A program made the translations under genes and the position numbers. From assembly GCF_034421375.1 (NCBI RefSeq), contig NZ_CP139779.1, forward strand, positions 3,410,001-3,474,000: DNA of 64,000 nucleotides. Direction: 5' to 3'. The notes under the pieces are model-generated. The model did not search any database, had not been told where the DNA came from, and was given only the letters and a program-made list of their open reading frames with translations. Below are positions 9,807 through 18,494 of this stretch, piece by piece; position 1 is the first letter of the stretch; every line of letters starts with the position of its first letter. This DNA is from Microbacterium invictum. GTDB lineage: Bacteria > Actinomycetota > Actinomycetes > Actinomycetales > Microbacteriaceae.

Positions 9807-10460
9807 ATGGCCGACCTCATCCCGTTCTCGGCGGCGCTGCGCGAACGCTCGAGCAGCGCGCACTCCTCGAGCGAGCGCTCCGGCTTCATGGCCGACCTCA
9901 TCGAGGGTGCCGGAACCCGCGAGGACTACATCGCGCTGGCCGCCCAGCACTGGTACATCTACGAGGCGCTGGAATCCGCCGCCGAGCGGATGCGCCGCGA
10001 CCCCGTGGCATCCGTCTTCATCTCCGACAAGCTGACGCGGCTCCCCGCCCTCGAAGCCGACCTCGCCTTCCTCCTCGATGCCGACTGGCGAGAGCGCATC
10101 AGCCCCCTGCCGACCACCCGCGCCTACGTGGAGCGCATCCGGCAGGTCGGGGCGACCTGGCCGGGCGGATTCGTCGCGCACCACTACACCCGCTACCTCG
10201 GCGACCTGTCGGGGGGACTCTTCATCGGGCGCCTGATGGCGCGACGATTCGGGTTCGACACGAACGGCATCGGGTTCTACCTCTTCGACGAGATCGCCGA
10301 CCCGCGGGCGTTCAAGGAGGTCTACCGCGAGCAGCTCGACGCCGCTCCGTGGGACGCCGACGAGCAGGAGCGGGTCATTGACGAGGTGCTGCGCGCGTAC
10401 CGCTTCAACACCGCGCTGTTCGAGGACCTCGCCGCCGCGAAAGCCGACGCCGTCGCCTGA
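9807..10460 (+). CDS. Biliverdin-producing heme oxygenase (HmuO type)
   Basis: This 217-residue enzyme opens heme to biliverdin, CO and free iron. His19 (SSSAHSSSERSGFM) aligns with the proximal heme ligand of Corynebacterium HmuO, and the distal helix GDLSGGLFIGR follows VAHHYTRYL. Length is normal. The ATG at 9807 is 7 nt after TATGAT, a leaderless arrangement; an upstream ATG at 9798 overlaps the -10 box and is rejected. The iron box directly upstream indicates induction under iron starvation. I see no heme-uptake transporter nearby. Confidence 0.94.
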   Translation: MADLIPFSAALRERSSSAHSSSERSGFMADLIEGAGTREDYIALAAQHWYIYEALESAAERMRRDPVASVFISDKLTRLPALEADLAFLLDADWRERISPLPTTRAYVERIRQVGATWPGGFVAHHYTRYLGDLSGGLFIGRLMARRFGFDTNGIGFYLFDEIADPRAFKEVYREQLDAAPWDADEQERVIDEVLRAYRFNTALFEDLAAAKADAVA

Positions 10461-10463
10461 GGA

Positions 10464-11828
10464 TCAGGATGCCGCGGGGCGGCGCACATGCTCGTGCATC
10501 CACCGAGCGACATCCGGATCCACCCGAATGTCGCTCGGGCGCAGCGGCCGGGAGAGATACAGCCCGTCGAGCGAGGTGAGCCTCGACAGCGCCACGTAGG
10601 TCTGACCGGGGGCGAATGCGCCGGAGCCGAGGTCGATGACGGCACGGTCGTAGGTCTTCCCCTGCGACTTGTGGATCGTCACCGCCCACGCCAGCCGCAG
10701 CGGGAACTGGGTGAACTCCGCCACGACCTCGCGCGTCAGCGTCCGCGAGCCGGCGTTGTAGGCGTAGCGGAACCTCTCCCACACGGCGGGTTCGACGTCG
10801 AACTCCTGCCCGTCGACCTCGACGCGCACGGTGCCGCCGGCGATGCGGGTGACGGTGCCGATCGTGCCGTTGACCCACCGCGGCGGGTCGCCGTAGCCCT
10901 GGGTGTCGTTGCGCAGGAACATCACCTGCGCGCCCACCTTGAGCTTCAGCTCGGTGTCGGCGGGGTAGTTGGCCTCGCCGCGGCCGAAGTCGCCGTTGAT
11001 CTCGGCGACGGCGGTCTGCTCGCGGCCGACGAGCTCGGTGAGGTGGCGGCGGTTGATGTTGTTGACGATGTCGTTGCGGGTGGCGAGGGTGATGATCGGG
11101 TGTTCGCCGTCGTCGGGGTGCGGGGGCGTGCGGGCACCGGTGTCGTTGAGCACCTGGGCGATGTCGGCGGTGACCCGCCCGTGACGGACGGCGTTGAGCA
11201 TGGCCTTGAACGCGGGGTCGGCCTGCCGGTGGATCTCGGCGAGCTCGCGCACGTGCAGTGAGGCGCCGTAGGCGCCCAGATCCATCAGTCCGTCGCCGGA
11301 CACCTCGCCGGTCCAGACCTTGGCGTCGAAGAACCAGAACGACCGGTAGTGGTCGCGGATGTAGCGCATCTCGTCGCCCCGCGGCGGCACCGGAGCGAGC
11401 TGATAGGGGTCGCCGAACATGACGATCTGCACACCGCCGAACGGCTCGGCGCGGCGGCCGCGCGCCTGGCGCAGGGCGCGATCGATGCCGTCCATCAGGT
11501 CGGCGTTGACCATCGAGATCTCGTCGATGACCAGGGTGTCGATGGCGTTGAGGATGCGACGGGTCGCGTCGGACTGATCGAGGTCGGTGTCGGCGATGAG
11601 CCCGATCGGCAGCCGGAACAGCGAGTGGATCGTCTGGCCCTCGACGTTGAGCGCGGCGACGCCGGTCGGGGCGCACACTGCGATCTGCTTGGAGGTGTTC
11701 CAGGCCAGGTGCTGCAGCAGCGTCGACTTGCCGGTGCCGGCGCGGCCCGTGACGAAGACGTGGTCACGGGAGTCTTCGATGAGCCGGAACAGCGCCTCCT
11801 GCTCGGGGGAGAGCGCGGGCGTGGTCAC
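10464..11828 (-). CDS. PIF1/RecD-like superfamily 1 DNA helicase
   Basis: The 454-residue protein has the SF1B helicase motifs in order: Walker A GRAGTGKSTLLQ (residues 28-39), Walker B LVIDEISMVNADLMD, motif III FGDPYQLAPVP, and near the C-terminus AWAVTIHKSQGKTYDRAVID with VALSRLTSLDGLYLSRPL. These match short bacterial PIF1 helicases, which unwind 5'-to-3' and resolve structured DNA. Its GTG start overlaps the MerR stop as GTGA, so translation is coupled to the regulator gene. A physiological link between the two is not obvious. Confidence 0.9.
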   Translation of the reverse strand: MTTPALSPEQEALFRLIEDSRDHVFVTGRAGTGKSTLLQHLAWNTSKQIAVCAPTGVAALNVEGQTIHSLFRLPIGLIADTDLDQSDATRRILNAIDTLVIDEISMVNADLMDGIDRALRQARGRRAEPFGGVQIVMFGDPYQLAPVPPRGDEMRYIRDHYRSFWFFDAKVWTGEVSGDGLMDLGAYGASLHVRELAEIHRQADPAFKAMLNAVRHGRVTADIAQVLNDTGARTPPHPDDGEHPIITLATRNDIVNNINRRHLTELVGREQTAVAEINGDFGRGEANYPADTELKLKVGAQVMFLRNDTQGYGDPPRWVNGTIGTVTRIAGGTVRVEVDGQEFDVEPAVWERFRYAYNAGSRTLTREVVAEFTQFPLRLAWAVTIHKSQGKTYDRAVIDLGSGAFAPGQTYVALSRLTSLDGLYLSRPLRPSDIRVDPDVARWMHEHVRRPAAS

Positions 11829-12277
11829 CGGTTCATGGTAGACGGATGCCGCGGCTCGCCGTCATCGGCTGTGGGCCAGCGCCGGGTTCCCGCGACCACG
11901 CCGGTGACGATCTCGCGGAACCGCGGGCAGGTCGCGATGTCGTGCGCCCGGCACCGGAGGGCGTGCTCGGTCATGCGGCGCGACCGCTCCATCTCGGCCA
12001 TCCGCTCGGCGAGGTCGGCCAGGTGCGCCTCGAGCACCCGGTGCCGTTCGGGCGCCTCGTCGTCGAGCAGCACGCGGATCTGCTCGAGCGACATCCCCGC
12101 CGCCTTGCTCCGGACGATCACGGCGATCCTCACGAGGTCGGCCTCGCCGTAGCGGCGTCGTCCGCCGCCGTCGCGTGCGGGGGCGAGGAGTCCGGTGTCC
12201 TCCCAGTGACGCAGGACGTGGGTGGGCAGCGAGAAGCGCGCCGCCGCATCGCCGACGGACAGACAGCTTGACTTCAT
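11825..12277 (-). CDS. MerR-family regulator
   Basis: The 150-residue protein starts with the MerR winged helix (SVGDAAARFSLPTHVLRHWE then GRRRYGEADLVRIAVI), continues with the long dimer helix, and has a short C-terminal effector region containing two cysteines, CRAHDIATC. Cys5 is a third one. The cysteines could sense a thiol-reactive signal, in line with the divergent disulfide reductase, but this is inference. The ATG lies inside a long perfect palindrome. It is co-transcribed with the helicase by a GTGA overlap. Confidence 0.85.
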   Translation of the reverse strand: MKSSCLSVGDAAARFSLPTHVLRHWEDTGLLAPARDGGGRRRYGEADLVRIAVIVRSKAAGMSLEQIRVLLDDEAPERHRVLEAHLADLAERMAEMERSRRMTEHALRCRAHDIATCPRFREIVTGVVAGTRRWPTADDGEPRHPSTMNR

Positions 12278-12292
12278 GTCGACATGAAGTCA
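12269..12292. promoter_or_regulatory. 24-bp perfect palindrome: MerR operator in a divergent promoter
   Basis: The arm TGACTTCATGTC (12269-12280) is followed immediately by its exact reverse complement (12281-12292). On the plus strand TTGACT (12268-12273) and CACGAT (12293-12298) are separated by 19 nt. That is the over-long spacer typical of MerR-activated promoters, and the dyad fills it. Target genes are the oxidoreductase to the right and the MerR gene itself. Confidence 0.78.
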
Positions 12293-12328
12293 CACGATGG
12301 GGTCCGACGCAAGTTCCGAGGAGGACAC

Positions 12329-13195
12329 ATGATCGATGCCATCGTGATCGGCGGCGGGCCCGCCGGGCTCCAGGCCGCCCTGACCCTGGGACGCATGCAC
12401 CGCGAGGTGGTGCTGCTCGACTCGGGCGAGTACCGCAACGCCACCGTCTTGCACGCGCAGAACCTGGTGACGCACGACGGCCGCGCCCCCGAAGAGCTGC
12501 GCCGGCTCGCCCGGGCCGATCTCGCCGAGTACGCCACGGCGCGGATCGTCCCAGCGACGGTGCACGCGGTCGAAGCGAGGGACGGCGGCGGTTTCGCCGC
12601 GATGACCGAGGACGGCGTGTTCGCGGCATCCGTTCTGATCCTCGCGACGGGCCTGCGCGACGCGCTGCCGCCGATCCCCGGACTCGCCGAGGCATGGGGG
12701 CGCGAGGTCGCGCACTGCCCGTTCTGCCACGGGCACGAGCTCAGCGGACGCCGGATCGGGATTCTCGCGACGGGTGCGCACGCGGCGATGCACCGGGCCA
12801 TGCTCGCCCCCATCGGCTCGGAGGTCGTGGTCATCGATCCCGCAGAGGCGACCGGCGTCGAGCGGGTCGCGGGCGGACTGCGGGTTCACCAGCGCGACGG
12901 CCGCGACGTCGCGGTCGACGGCCTCTTCGTGCAGCCCGCCTCCACCCAGCGCGCGCCGTTCGCGGCGCAGCTGGGACTGTCGACGCTGCCCTCGGGGGGC
13001 GTGGAGATCGATCCGATGGGGCGGACGAGCGTACCGGGCGTGTTCGCCGCGGGCGACATGGCGCATACCGCGGCGATGCCGGGACCGATGGCCTCGCTCG
13101 CCGTGGCGATCGCCGCGGGTCAGCTCGCCGCCGCCGCGGCCGTTCACCAGCTCGTCGCCCGCGAGCTCGACGCGGAGCGGGGAACGGTTTCCTAG
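12329..13195 (+). CDS. Thioredoxin-reductase-like FAD/NAD(P) disulfide oxidoreductase
   Basis: This 288-residue flavoprotein begins with the FAD loop AIVIGGGPAGLQAAL, contains the redox pair CPFC (Cys130/Cys133, HCPFCHGHEL), and ends with GVFAAGDMAH. The second nucleotide motif reads GILATGAHAAMH rather than GxGxxA, so NADPH use is uncertain; homologues without good NADPH binding act as thiol oxidases. The ATG at 12329 has GAGGAGG 5 nt upstream. It is divergent from the MerR gene over the palindrome at 12269-12292, so MerR activation under thiol or metal stress is likely. Confidence 0.85.
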   Translation: MIDAIVIGGGPAGLQAALTLGRMHREVVLLDSGEYRNATVLHAQNLVTHDGRAPEELRRLARADLAEYATARIVPATVHAVEARDGGGFAAMTEDGVFAASVLILATGLRDALPPIPGLAEAWGREVAHCPFCHGHELSGRRIGILATGAHAAMHRAMLAPIGSEVVVIDPAEATGVERVAGGLRVHQRDGRDVAVDGLFVQPASTQRAPFAAQLGLSTLPSGGVEIDPMGRTSVPGVFAAGDMAHTAAMPGPMASLAVAIAAGQLAAAAAVHQLVARELDAERGTVS

Positions 13196-13204
13196 ACTGG
13201 GGCC

Positions 13205-14275
13205 ATGCAGCAGGGGGCGGCGGCGGGGGGCAGGCGTCGCTCGCGCTCGCGCCTGGCGACCGACCTCGCGCTCCTCGGTGTCATCGGAGCGCTGCTGATC
13301 GCCGCCTTCCTCGCGGCCGGTGCGACGCTCTACCGCGAGTTCTACAGCCCTGCCGCCTTCGTCGAGCGCTACCTAGGGCTCCTCGCCGACGGCCGCGCGG
13401 CCGAGGCGCTGGCCACCCCCGGAGTCGCCGTCGACATCGAAGCCCTCGAGGCGGCGGGGCTTCCGCCAACCGCCTCTCAGGCCCTGCTGCGGCGCGACGC
13501 GCTGGCCGCTCTCGGCGGGGTCGAGATCGTCGGTGAAGAGACCGACCGCAGCGTCACCCGCGTGACCGCCGCCTACCGGGCAGGTCAGTTCGAGGGGACG
13601 ACGACCTTCGAGGTCGAGCGCGACGGGTCGGTGGGGCCGCTGCCGACCTGGCGGTTCGCGACGAGCCCGCTCGCCGTCGTGCAGGTGGCCGTGCAGGGGT
13701 CGATGACGTTCGACGTCAACGGGTTCTCCCTCGACAAGAGGCAGGTCTCCCCCGACGGCGCCGAGGCCGACCCGTCGGCACCGGTGTCGCTCCTGGTGTT
13801 CTCCCCCGGCATCTACTCGGTGTCGGTCGACACCGCGATCGCGACCACTCCCGGCGTGGCCGTGGTGTCGGACAGCCCCTTCACCTCGGTGCCGGTGTCG
13901 CTGCAGGCGCAGCCGACCGAGGAGTTCGTCGCGGTCGTCCAGGACCGGGTCGAGGAGTTCCTCACCGCGTGCGCCACCCAGGAGGTGCTCCAGCCGACCG
14001 GATGTCCCTTCGGTTTCCAGGTGCAGGATCGGATCGTCTCGCCGCCGGCCTGGTCCATCACCCAGCAGCCGGCCATCCGTCTCGAGCCGGATGGGGCGAA
14101 CTGGATCATCCCGCCGACGCCGGCCGTGGCGCGCATCGCGGTCGACATCCGTTCGCTCTTCGACGGGCGCGTGGAGAGCACCGAGGAGGACGTGCCGTTC
14201 ACCCTGGCGGGGAGCATCACGGTCGACGCCGAGGGCCGCGCATCGATCTCGATCACGAGCTCCGAGGTGCAGTGA
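13205..14275 (+). CDS. Membrane-anchored extracytoplasmic protein, unknown function
   Basis: The 356-residue protein has a basic N-terminus (GRRRSRSRLATD), one membrane helix (about residues 21-42) and a large outside domain rich in beta segments, with one cysteine pair (about residues 255 and 263). Residues 45-150 look like an NTF2-like or DUF4878-type small domain (FVERYLGLLADGRAAEAL), but this is a weak impression. I do not recognise the family. The ATG is 6 nt after TAGACT (13193-13198), a leaderless signature, 9 nt after the oxidoreductase stop. Confidence 0.6.
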   Translation: MQQGAAAGGRRRSRSRLATDLALLGVIGALLIAAFLAAGATLYREFYSPAAFVERYLGLLADGRAAEALATPGVAVDIEALEAAGLPPTASQALLRRDALAALGGVEIVGEETDRSVTRVTAAYRAGQFEGTTTFEVERDGSVGPLPTWRFATSPLAVVQVAVQGSMTFDVNGFSLDKRQVSPDGAEADPSAPVSLLVFSPGIYSVSVDTAIATTPGVAVVSDSPFTSVPVSLQAQPTEEFVAVVQDRVEEFLTACATQEVLQPTGCPFGFQVQDRIVSPPAWSITQQPAIRLEPDGANWIIPPTPAVARIAVDIRSLFDGRVESTEEDVPFTLAGSITVDAEGRASISITSSEVQ

Positions 14276-14293
14276 GCGGGCCGTGCCGGACGG

Positions 14294-16297
14294 TCAGCGA
14301 CTGACGCGGGCCTCGCGCTCGGCGCGAACCGCGTCGCGCTGCGCGAGCGCGGCGAGCTGGGCGTTGTAAGCGTCGAGTTCGGCATCGCCCGTGCGATCGG
14401 CGTGGCGGTCGCTGCGCTTCTGGTCGCGCGCATCACTGCGGCTCCACTGGATCGCGACGGTGATGGCGAGGACGAGAGTGGGGATCTCCCCGATCGACCA
14501 GGCGAGTCCGCCGCCGATGTACTGGTCTTCGAGCGGCGTCGGGCCCCACGTGCGCCCCATCGAGCCGAACCACTCGGCGACCATGAGGCCCGTCTGCATC
14601 ATCATGGCCACGCCGAAGAACGCGTGCATCGCCATGACGCCGATGAGGAGCAGCAGTCGGCCTGCGTACGGAAGGCGCCACGGCACCGGGTCGATGCCGA
14701 TGAGCGTGAGCGCGAAGAGGTAGCCGGTGATGAGGAAGTGGGCGATCATCCACTCGTGACCGAGGTGGTCGTACAGCGACCAGCGGAAGAGGTCGGTGTA
14801 GTAGAACGCCCAGAGCGATCCGATGAAGAGGCCGGCGGCGACGAACGGATTCGTCAGGATGCGGGACACCGGCGTGTGCACCGCCCAGAGGATCCACTCG
14901 CGACCGCCTCGGGTGCCGTCGTCGCGCTTGCGGATGGCTCGGGACGCCAGGGTCACCGGCGCGCCCGCGACAAGAAGTGCGGGGATGGCCATCGACAGCA
15001 GCATGTGGCCGAGCATGTGCACGCTGAAGAGATAGTCCTGGTAGGCATTGATCGGGCCGCTCGTCACCCAGAACAGCAGCACGATGCCGGCGGTCCACAG
15101 CACCGTGCGGTACACCGGCCACCGATCGCCGCGCCGGGTGAGGCGCCAGACGCCGGCGAGGTAGAAGAACAGTCCGAAGCCGGCGGCGGTCGCCCAGAGG
15201 AGGTCGAGGTCCCACGCAGACAGCCACCGGTCGAGGGTGAACTCGGGCGGGAGCGGAGCGCCGGTGAGGACTTCGGCCGGGGTGCGCACCGGCGGGAGGG
15301 CGGTGTCCACGGGCGGGGGCGTGCGGGCGAGCGCGGCGGCGGCGCCGCTGGCGATGCCCATGAAGGCCAGCTCGACGGCGACGATCCCCCAGAAGCGGCG
15401 GGCCGCGGCATCCGGTCTCTGATCCAGCCGCGCGATGGCGCCGCGGCGGTACCAGGCGCCGAAGACGCCAATGGCGATGAGGGCGATCACCTTCACCGAC
15501 AGGATCGCGCCGTACGGGCTGAAGAGGGCCTCGGGGGTGACGACGCCGATCGCGGCGCGGACGGTGCCCGAGAGGGCGACGACGAGGAAGGCGGCCAGGG
15601 CGATGCTCGAGTACCGGCTGAGGACGACGGTGAGCCGGGTGCGCTCGAGGACGGGCCGGAGGATGACGAGGAGGAGGAGCCCGCCGAGCCACGCCGCCGC
15701 GGCGATGATGTGGAGGGCGAGGGCGACGACCGCGGAGTTGTGGTTGGCCTCCTCGCCCGAGTGCCCCTGGGTGGCCATCGGGATGAGCGCCGCGATCGCC
15801 GCGATCGCAACGAGCATGGTGGCGAGCCAGGAGCGCACCGCGAAGGTGAGGACCGTGAGGGCGGCGCCGGCGATGGTGGTGATCAGCCACGCGCGGCCGG
15901 GCTCGGTGTCGACGAGGAAACGGCCGAGCTGCGCACCGAACTCGGCGCCGGCGTTGATGGCCGGGTTGAAGGCGTCGACGAAGGTGAGGAATCCGGTGGC
16001 GGCGGCGGCGACGGTGAAGATCGCCGCGGAGACCGACGCGGTGTCGAGCGCGACGTCGAATTCGCGTTCGCCGGCGCGGAGGGCGAAGAGCGCGAGGACG
16101 AGGGCGCCGATCATGCCGGCGGCGGAGAGGTTGACGAGGAGCTTCGCGACCGGCAGACCCCAGCGGGCGACGGGACCGGGATCGCCGATCAGCAGTGGGG
16201 CGGCTCCCCCGCCGAGGGCGAGTCCCGCGATCAGGGTGACGAGCGCCGCGGCGACCAGGATCACGGGCCCGGTGGCCCGCAGCGCGCGGGAGTTCAC
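14294..16297 (-). CDS. CopD/CtaG fusion: copper transport and cytochrome oxidase assembly membrane protein
   Basis: The 667-residue protein has about 16 membrane helices. The N-terminal half matches CopD (AAAWLGGLLLLVILRPVLERTRL, FSPYGAILSVKVIALIAIGV). The C-terminal half is a caa3-type CtaG domain (LFSVHMLGHMLLSMAIPALLV, GHEWMIAHFLITGYLFALTLIGIDP) with repeated His and Met possible copper ligands. The fusion is typical of actinobacteria and is thought to supply copper to cytochrome oxidase. The GTG at 16297 is almost joined to GGAGG, so an internal start is possible. It lies downstream of the HU gene, separated by a strong terminator. Confidence 0.9.
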   Translation of the reverse strand: MNSRALRATGPVILVAAALVTLIAGLALGGGAAPLLIGDPGPVARWGLPVAKLLVNLSAAGMIGALVLALFALRAGEREFDVALDTASVSAAIFTVAAAATGFLTFVDAFNPAINAGAEFGAQLGRFLVDTEPGRAWLITTIAGAALTVLTFAVRSWLATMLVAIAAIAALIPMATQGHSGEEANHNSAVVALALHIIAAAAWLGGLLLLVILRPVLERTRLTVVLSRYSSIALAAFLVVALSGTVRAAIGVVTPEALFSPYGAILSVKVIALIAIGVFGAWYRRGAIARLDQRPDAAARRFWGIVAVELAFMGIASGAAAALARTPPPVDTALPPVRTPAEVLTGAPLPPEFTLDRWLSAWDLDLLWATAAGFGLFFYLAGVWRLTRRGDRWPVYRTVLWTAGIVLLFWVTSGPINAYQDYLFSVHMLGHMLLSMAIPALLVAGAPVTLASRAIRKRDDGTRGGREWILWAVHTPVSRILTNPFVAAGLFIGSLWAFYYTDLFRWSLYDHLGHEWMIAHFLITGYLFALTLIGIDPVPWRLPYAGRLLLLIGVMAMHAFFGVAMMMQTGLMVAEWFGSMGRTWGPTPLEDQYIGGGLAWSIGEIPTLVLAITVAIQWSRSDARDQKRSDRHADRTGDAELDAYNAQLAALAQRDAVRAEREARVSR

Positions 16298-16345
16298 CCC
16301 TCCAGCCTACGGCGGGGCGGTGGGCGCGGGCTGGGTGCGGGAATG

Positions 16346-16382
16346 CGGAAGGGGGATGCCGCGGTGCGACATCCCCCTTCCG
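16346..16382 (-). terminator. Intrinsic-type terminator after the HU gene
   Basis: A 13-bp perfect stem (CGGAAGGGGGATG and its complement) closes an 11-nt loop, 18 nt downstream of the HU stop. There is no long U-run. The loop and stem contain the common GGATGCCGCGG word. Confidence 0.8.
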
Positions 16383-16400
16383 ATCAACGTGCGACCGTGA

Positions 16401-16688
16401 TTATTTCACCGCAGCCTTGAGCTTGGAGCCGGCGGTCACCTTGACGCGCTTGCCGGCGGGGATCTTGATCTCTTCACCCGTCTGGGGGTTGCGGCCGGTG
16501 CGAGCCGAGGTCTCGACCTGCTCGAAGGAGATCCATCCGGGGATGGAGACCTTGCTGCCCTTGGCCACCGCCTCCGACACCGTGGAGAAGAGCGAGTCGA
16601 GCACGCCGGACACGGCGGACTGGCTCTGACCCGTGGCGCTCGCGATGCTCGCGACGAGTTCGGTCTTGGTGATGGACTTGTCAGCCAT
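16401..16688 (-). CDS. HU-family nucleoid DNA-binding protein
   Basis: The 95-residue protein starts MADKSITKTELVASIASATG and carries the HU arm motif RTGRNPQTGEEIKIPAGKRV. HU bends and compacts DNA. The ATG at 16688 has GGAGGA about 8 nt upstream; an upstream extension lacks similarity. It lacks the long Lys/Ala-rich tail of mycobacterial HupB. The 239 nt between it and the next upstream gene carry its promoter region; I see no further gene there. Confidence 0.95.
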   Translation of the reverse strand: MADKSITKTELVASIASATGQSQSAVSGVLDSLFSTVSEAVAKGSKVSIPGWISFEQVETSARTGRNPQTGEEIKIPAGKRVKVTAGSKLKAAVK

Positions 16689-16927
16689 GTGGATTGTCCT
16701 CCAGGGCGACCGCAGGTCGCCTTCTGCTACGTGGACCGGGGCGGGTTTCGCCACCGGCTGGTCGGACCGACCGGGGACGAATATACCCACGGAACCGCGG
16801 AATTTCGCGGATTTCGGCTCCTGGCGGACGGAATGGGCGGCGTGTCGCCCGATCTGTGGTGCTGTTGTGACGCCTGAGACGGTCTTGCGGGGGGTTTCCG
16901 CGGGCGCGCGGGGCGCCCCGGCCGCGG

Positions 16928-18082
16928 TCAGTCGTCGGGCAGCCTGCCCCCGTGCAGTCGGCCCCCGTGTAGTCCGCAGAGCGCCGCCACCACATCGGCG
17001 TGCCACCGGCGGGCGGCGGGAAGGACGCCGGTGAAGATCGGGGTGTCGTGGGTGACGCCGAGATACTGCACCGCGCTGGCGTCGACCCCGGCGGCGCGGA
17101 GGGCCGCCGCATAGGCGGCACCGTCGCCGCGAAGCGGATCGAATTCGGCGGTGAGGATCACCGCCGAAGGGAGGCCTTCGAGCGAGGCGGCGCGGAGCGG
17201 CGACGCGAGGGGCTCCCGGGCGGCCCGACGGTGGGGCAGGTAGGTGCGCGCGACGGACCGCAGCTCGCGGAGCGCGATGACGGTCGGCACGCCCAGCGCA
17301 CGGGTCGCCCGCAGGTCGAGGTGGCGCCCCGTGAGGTCGAGCACCGGGACCTCGAGCACCTGGAGGCGGAGGGGGAGCGGATCCGGGTCGTCGCGGTTGA
17401 TCAGCGCGACGGCGGCGGCGAGGTTCGCCCCCGCGGAGGTGCCGAGGATGCCGATGCGGTCGGCGTCGACGTTCAGCTCGGCGGCGTGCGCGAACAGCCA
17501 GCGCAGCGCTGCCGCTCCCTGCTCCACGGCGACAGGGAAGCGGTGCTCGGGAGCGAGGGCGTAGTCGACGGCGGCGATGACGACGCCGGCGTCGGCGGCG
17601 CGGCGGCGGAAGCCGGCGTCGGTGGTCGGGTAATCGATGCCGCCGATGCGGAACGCACCGCCGAAGAAGGCCAGGACGGCGGGGAGCGGCAGCCGGTCGG
17701 CGGGATCTGCGGCCGGACGGGGATCGTAGACGCGGATGCGCGCCGAGGGACGGCCCGGCACGTCGACCGTGTGTTCAGTGGTGCGGATGTCGGGTCCCGG
17801 GGTTCCGACGGTCTCGAGCTCGGTGCGGTCCCAGGCGAGGGCGGCACGGCGGTGCTTCGCCCGCGCGCGGGCGCGGGGACCCGCCGGGGCGCGGTCGGGG
17901 GTCGCCGGTCTGCGGGACGGCCGCGCGGCGGCATTCTGCTTCGGGGTCTGCGAGCCGGCGCTCAGCGCGTGGGCGAACGGCCAGAGCGAGGTGAGGCGCT
18001 TCTTGGCGGCGGTGAACGCCCGACCGATGAGGTAGCGCCGGTGGACGCGCAGGCGTTCGGCGAAGATCGGGTCGAGTGGCAT
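16928..18082 (-). CDS. Alpha/beta hydrolase, hormone-sensitive-lipase-like esterase
   Basis: The 384-residue protein has the HSL-family nucleophile elbow GTSAGANLAAA, acid region TAEFDPLRGDG and His region GVTHDTPIFTG. The oxyanion motif HGGG reads FGGAF (LAFFGGAFRIGG), so the conserved His is replaced by Phe, which may alter activity. Residues 40-85 form an Arg/Ala/Pro-rich insertion (RAPAGPRARARAKHRRAAL) not usual in the family. Natural substrate is unknown; short-chain esters are typical. It starts just below the ribosomal-protein terminator and runs in the same direction. Confidence 0.85.
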   Translation of the reverse strand: MPLDPIFAERLRVHRRYLIGRAFTAAKKRLTSLWPFAHALSAGSQTPKQNAAARPSRRPATPDRAPAGPRARARAKHRRAALAWDRTELETVGTPGPDIRTTEHTVDVPGRPSARIRVYDPRPAADPADRLPLPAVLAFFGGAFRIGGIDYPTTDAGFRRRAADAGVVIAAVDYALAPEHRFPVAVEQGAAALRWLFAHAAELNVDADRIGILGTSAGANLAAAVALINRDDPDPLPLRLQVLEVPVLDLTGRHLDLRATRALGVPTVIALRELRSVARTYLPHRRAAREPLASPLRAASLEGLPSAVILTAEFDPLRGDGAAYAAALRAAGVDASAVQYLGVTHDTPIFTGVLPAARRWHADVVAALCGLHGGRLHGGRLPDD

Positions 18083-18101
18083 GGGGATCCTCGGGGATGC
18101 G

Positions 18102-18137
18102 TGAAGGGCGGGAGCTCCGGAGAACTCCCGCCCTTCA
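18102..18137 (-). terminator. Terminator of the rpmB-rpmG-rpsN operon
   Basis: A 13-bp perfect stem (TGAAGGGCGGGAG and its complement) closes a 10-nt loop, about 48 nt after the rpsN stop on the minus strand. Confidence 0.8.
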
Positions 18138-18184
18138 GCGGCTGACGCCTGTTACCAGGACGACGGTGCGTGACGCGGGCTGGC

Positions 18185-18490
18185 TTACCAGCTCGACTTC
18201 GTCACGCCGGGCAGTTCGCCGCGGTGGGCCATGTCGCGGAAGCGCACGCGCGAGATGCCGAACTTGCGGAGGTTTCCGCGAGGACGGCCGTCGATCGCGT
18301 CGCGCTGACGCAGGCGGACCGGCGATGCGTTGCGGGGGAGCTTCTGCAGGCCCACGCGGGCGGCTTCGCGCTCTTCGTCGGTGCTGGTGGGGCTCACGAG
18401 GGCCTTCTTCAGCTCGGCCCGCTTGGCCGCGTAGCGCTCGACGATCTCCTTGCGCTGGTTGTTGCGCGCGATCTTGCTCTTCTTGGCCAT
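18185..18490 (-). CDS. rpsN: 30S ribosomal protein S14, zinc-free (C-minus) form
   Basis: The 101-residue length, the start [20 protein letters not shown] and the end [20 protein letters not shown] identify long-form S14. The CxxC pairs of the 61-residue zinc-binding form are absent. Actinobacteria often also carry the short zinc form in the spc operon, so this may be the zinc-independent paralogue. It is last in rpmB-rpmG-rpsN, 4 nt after rpmG. Confidence 0.97.
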   Translation of the reverse strand: MAKKSKIARNNQRKEIVERYAAKRAELKKALVSPTSTDEEREAARVGLQKLPRNASPVRLRQRDAIDGRPRGNLRKFGISRVRFRDMAHRGELPGVTKSSW

Positions 18491-18494
18491 GAGA

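Noticed and set aside
14402..16420. 672-codon open frame antisense to CopD/CtaG
   Set aside because: Its low-complexity E/G/D/R composition and lack of any domain mark it as a shadow of the membrane protein on the other strand.
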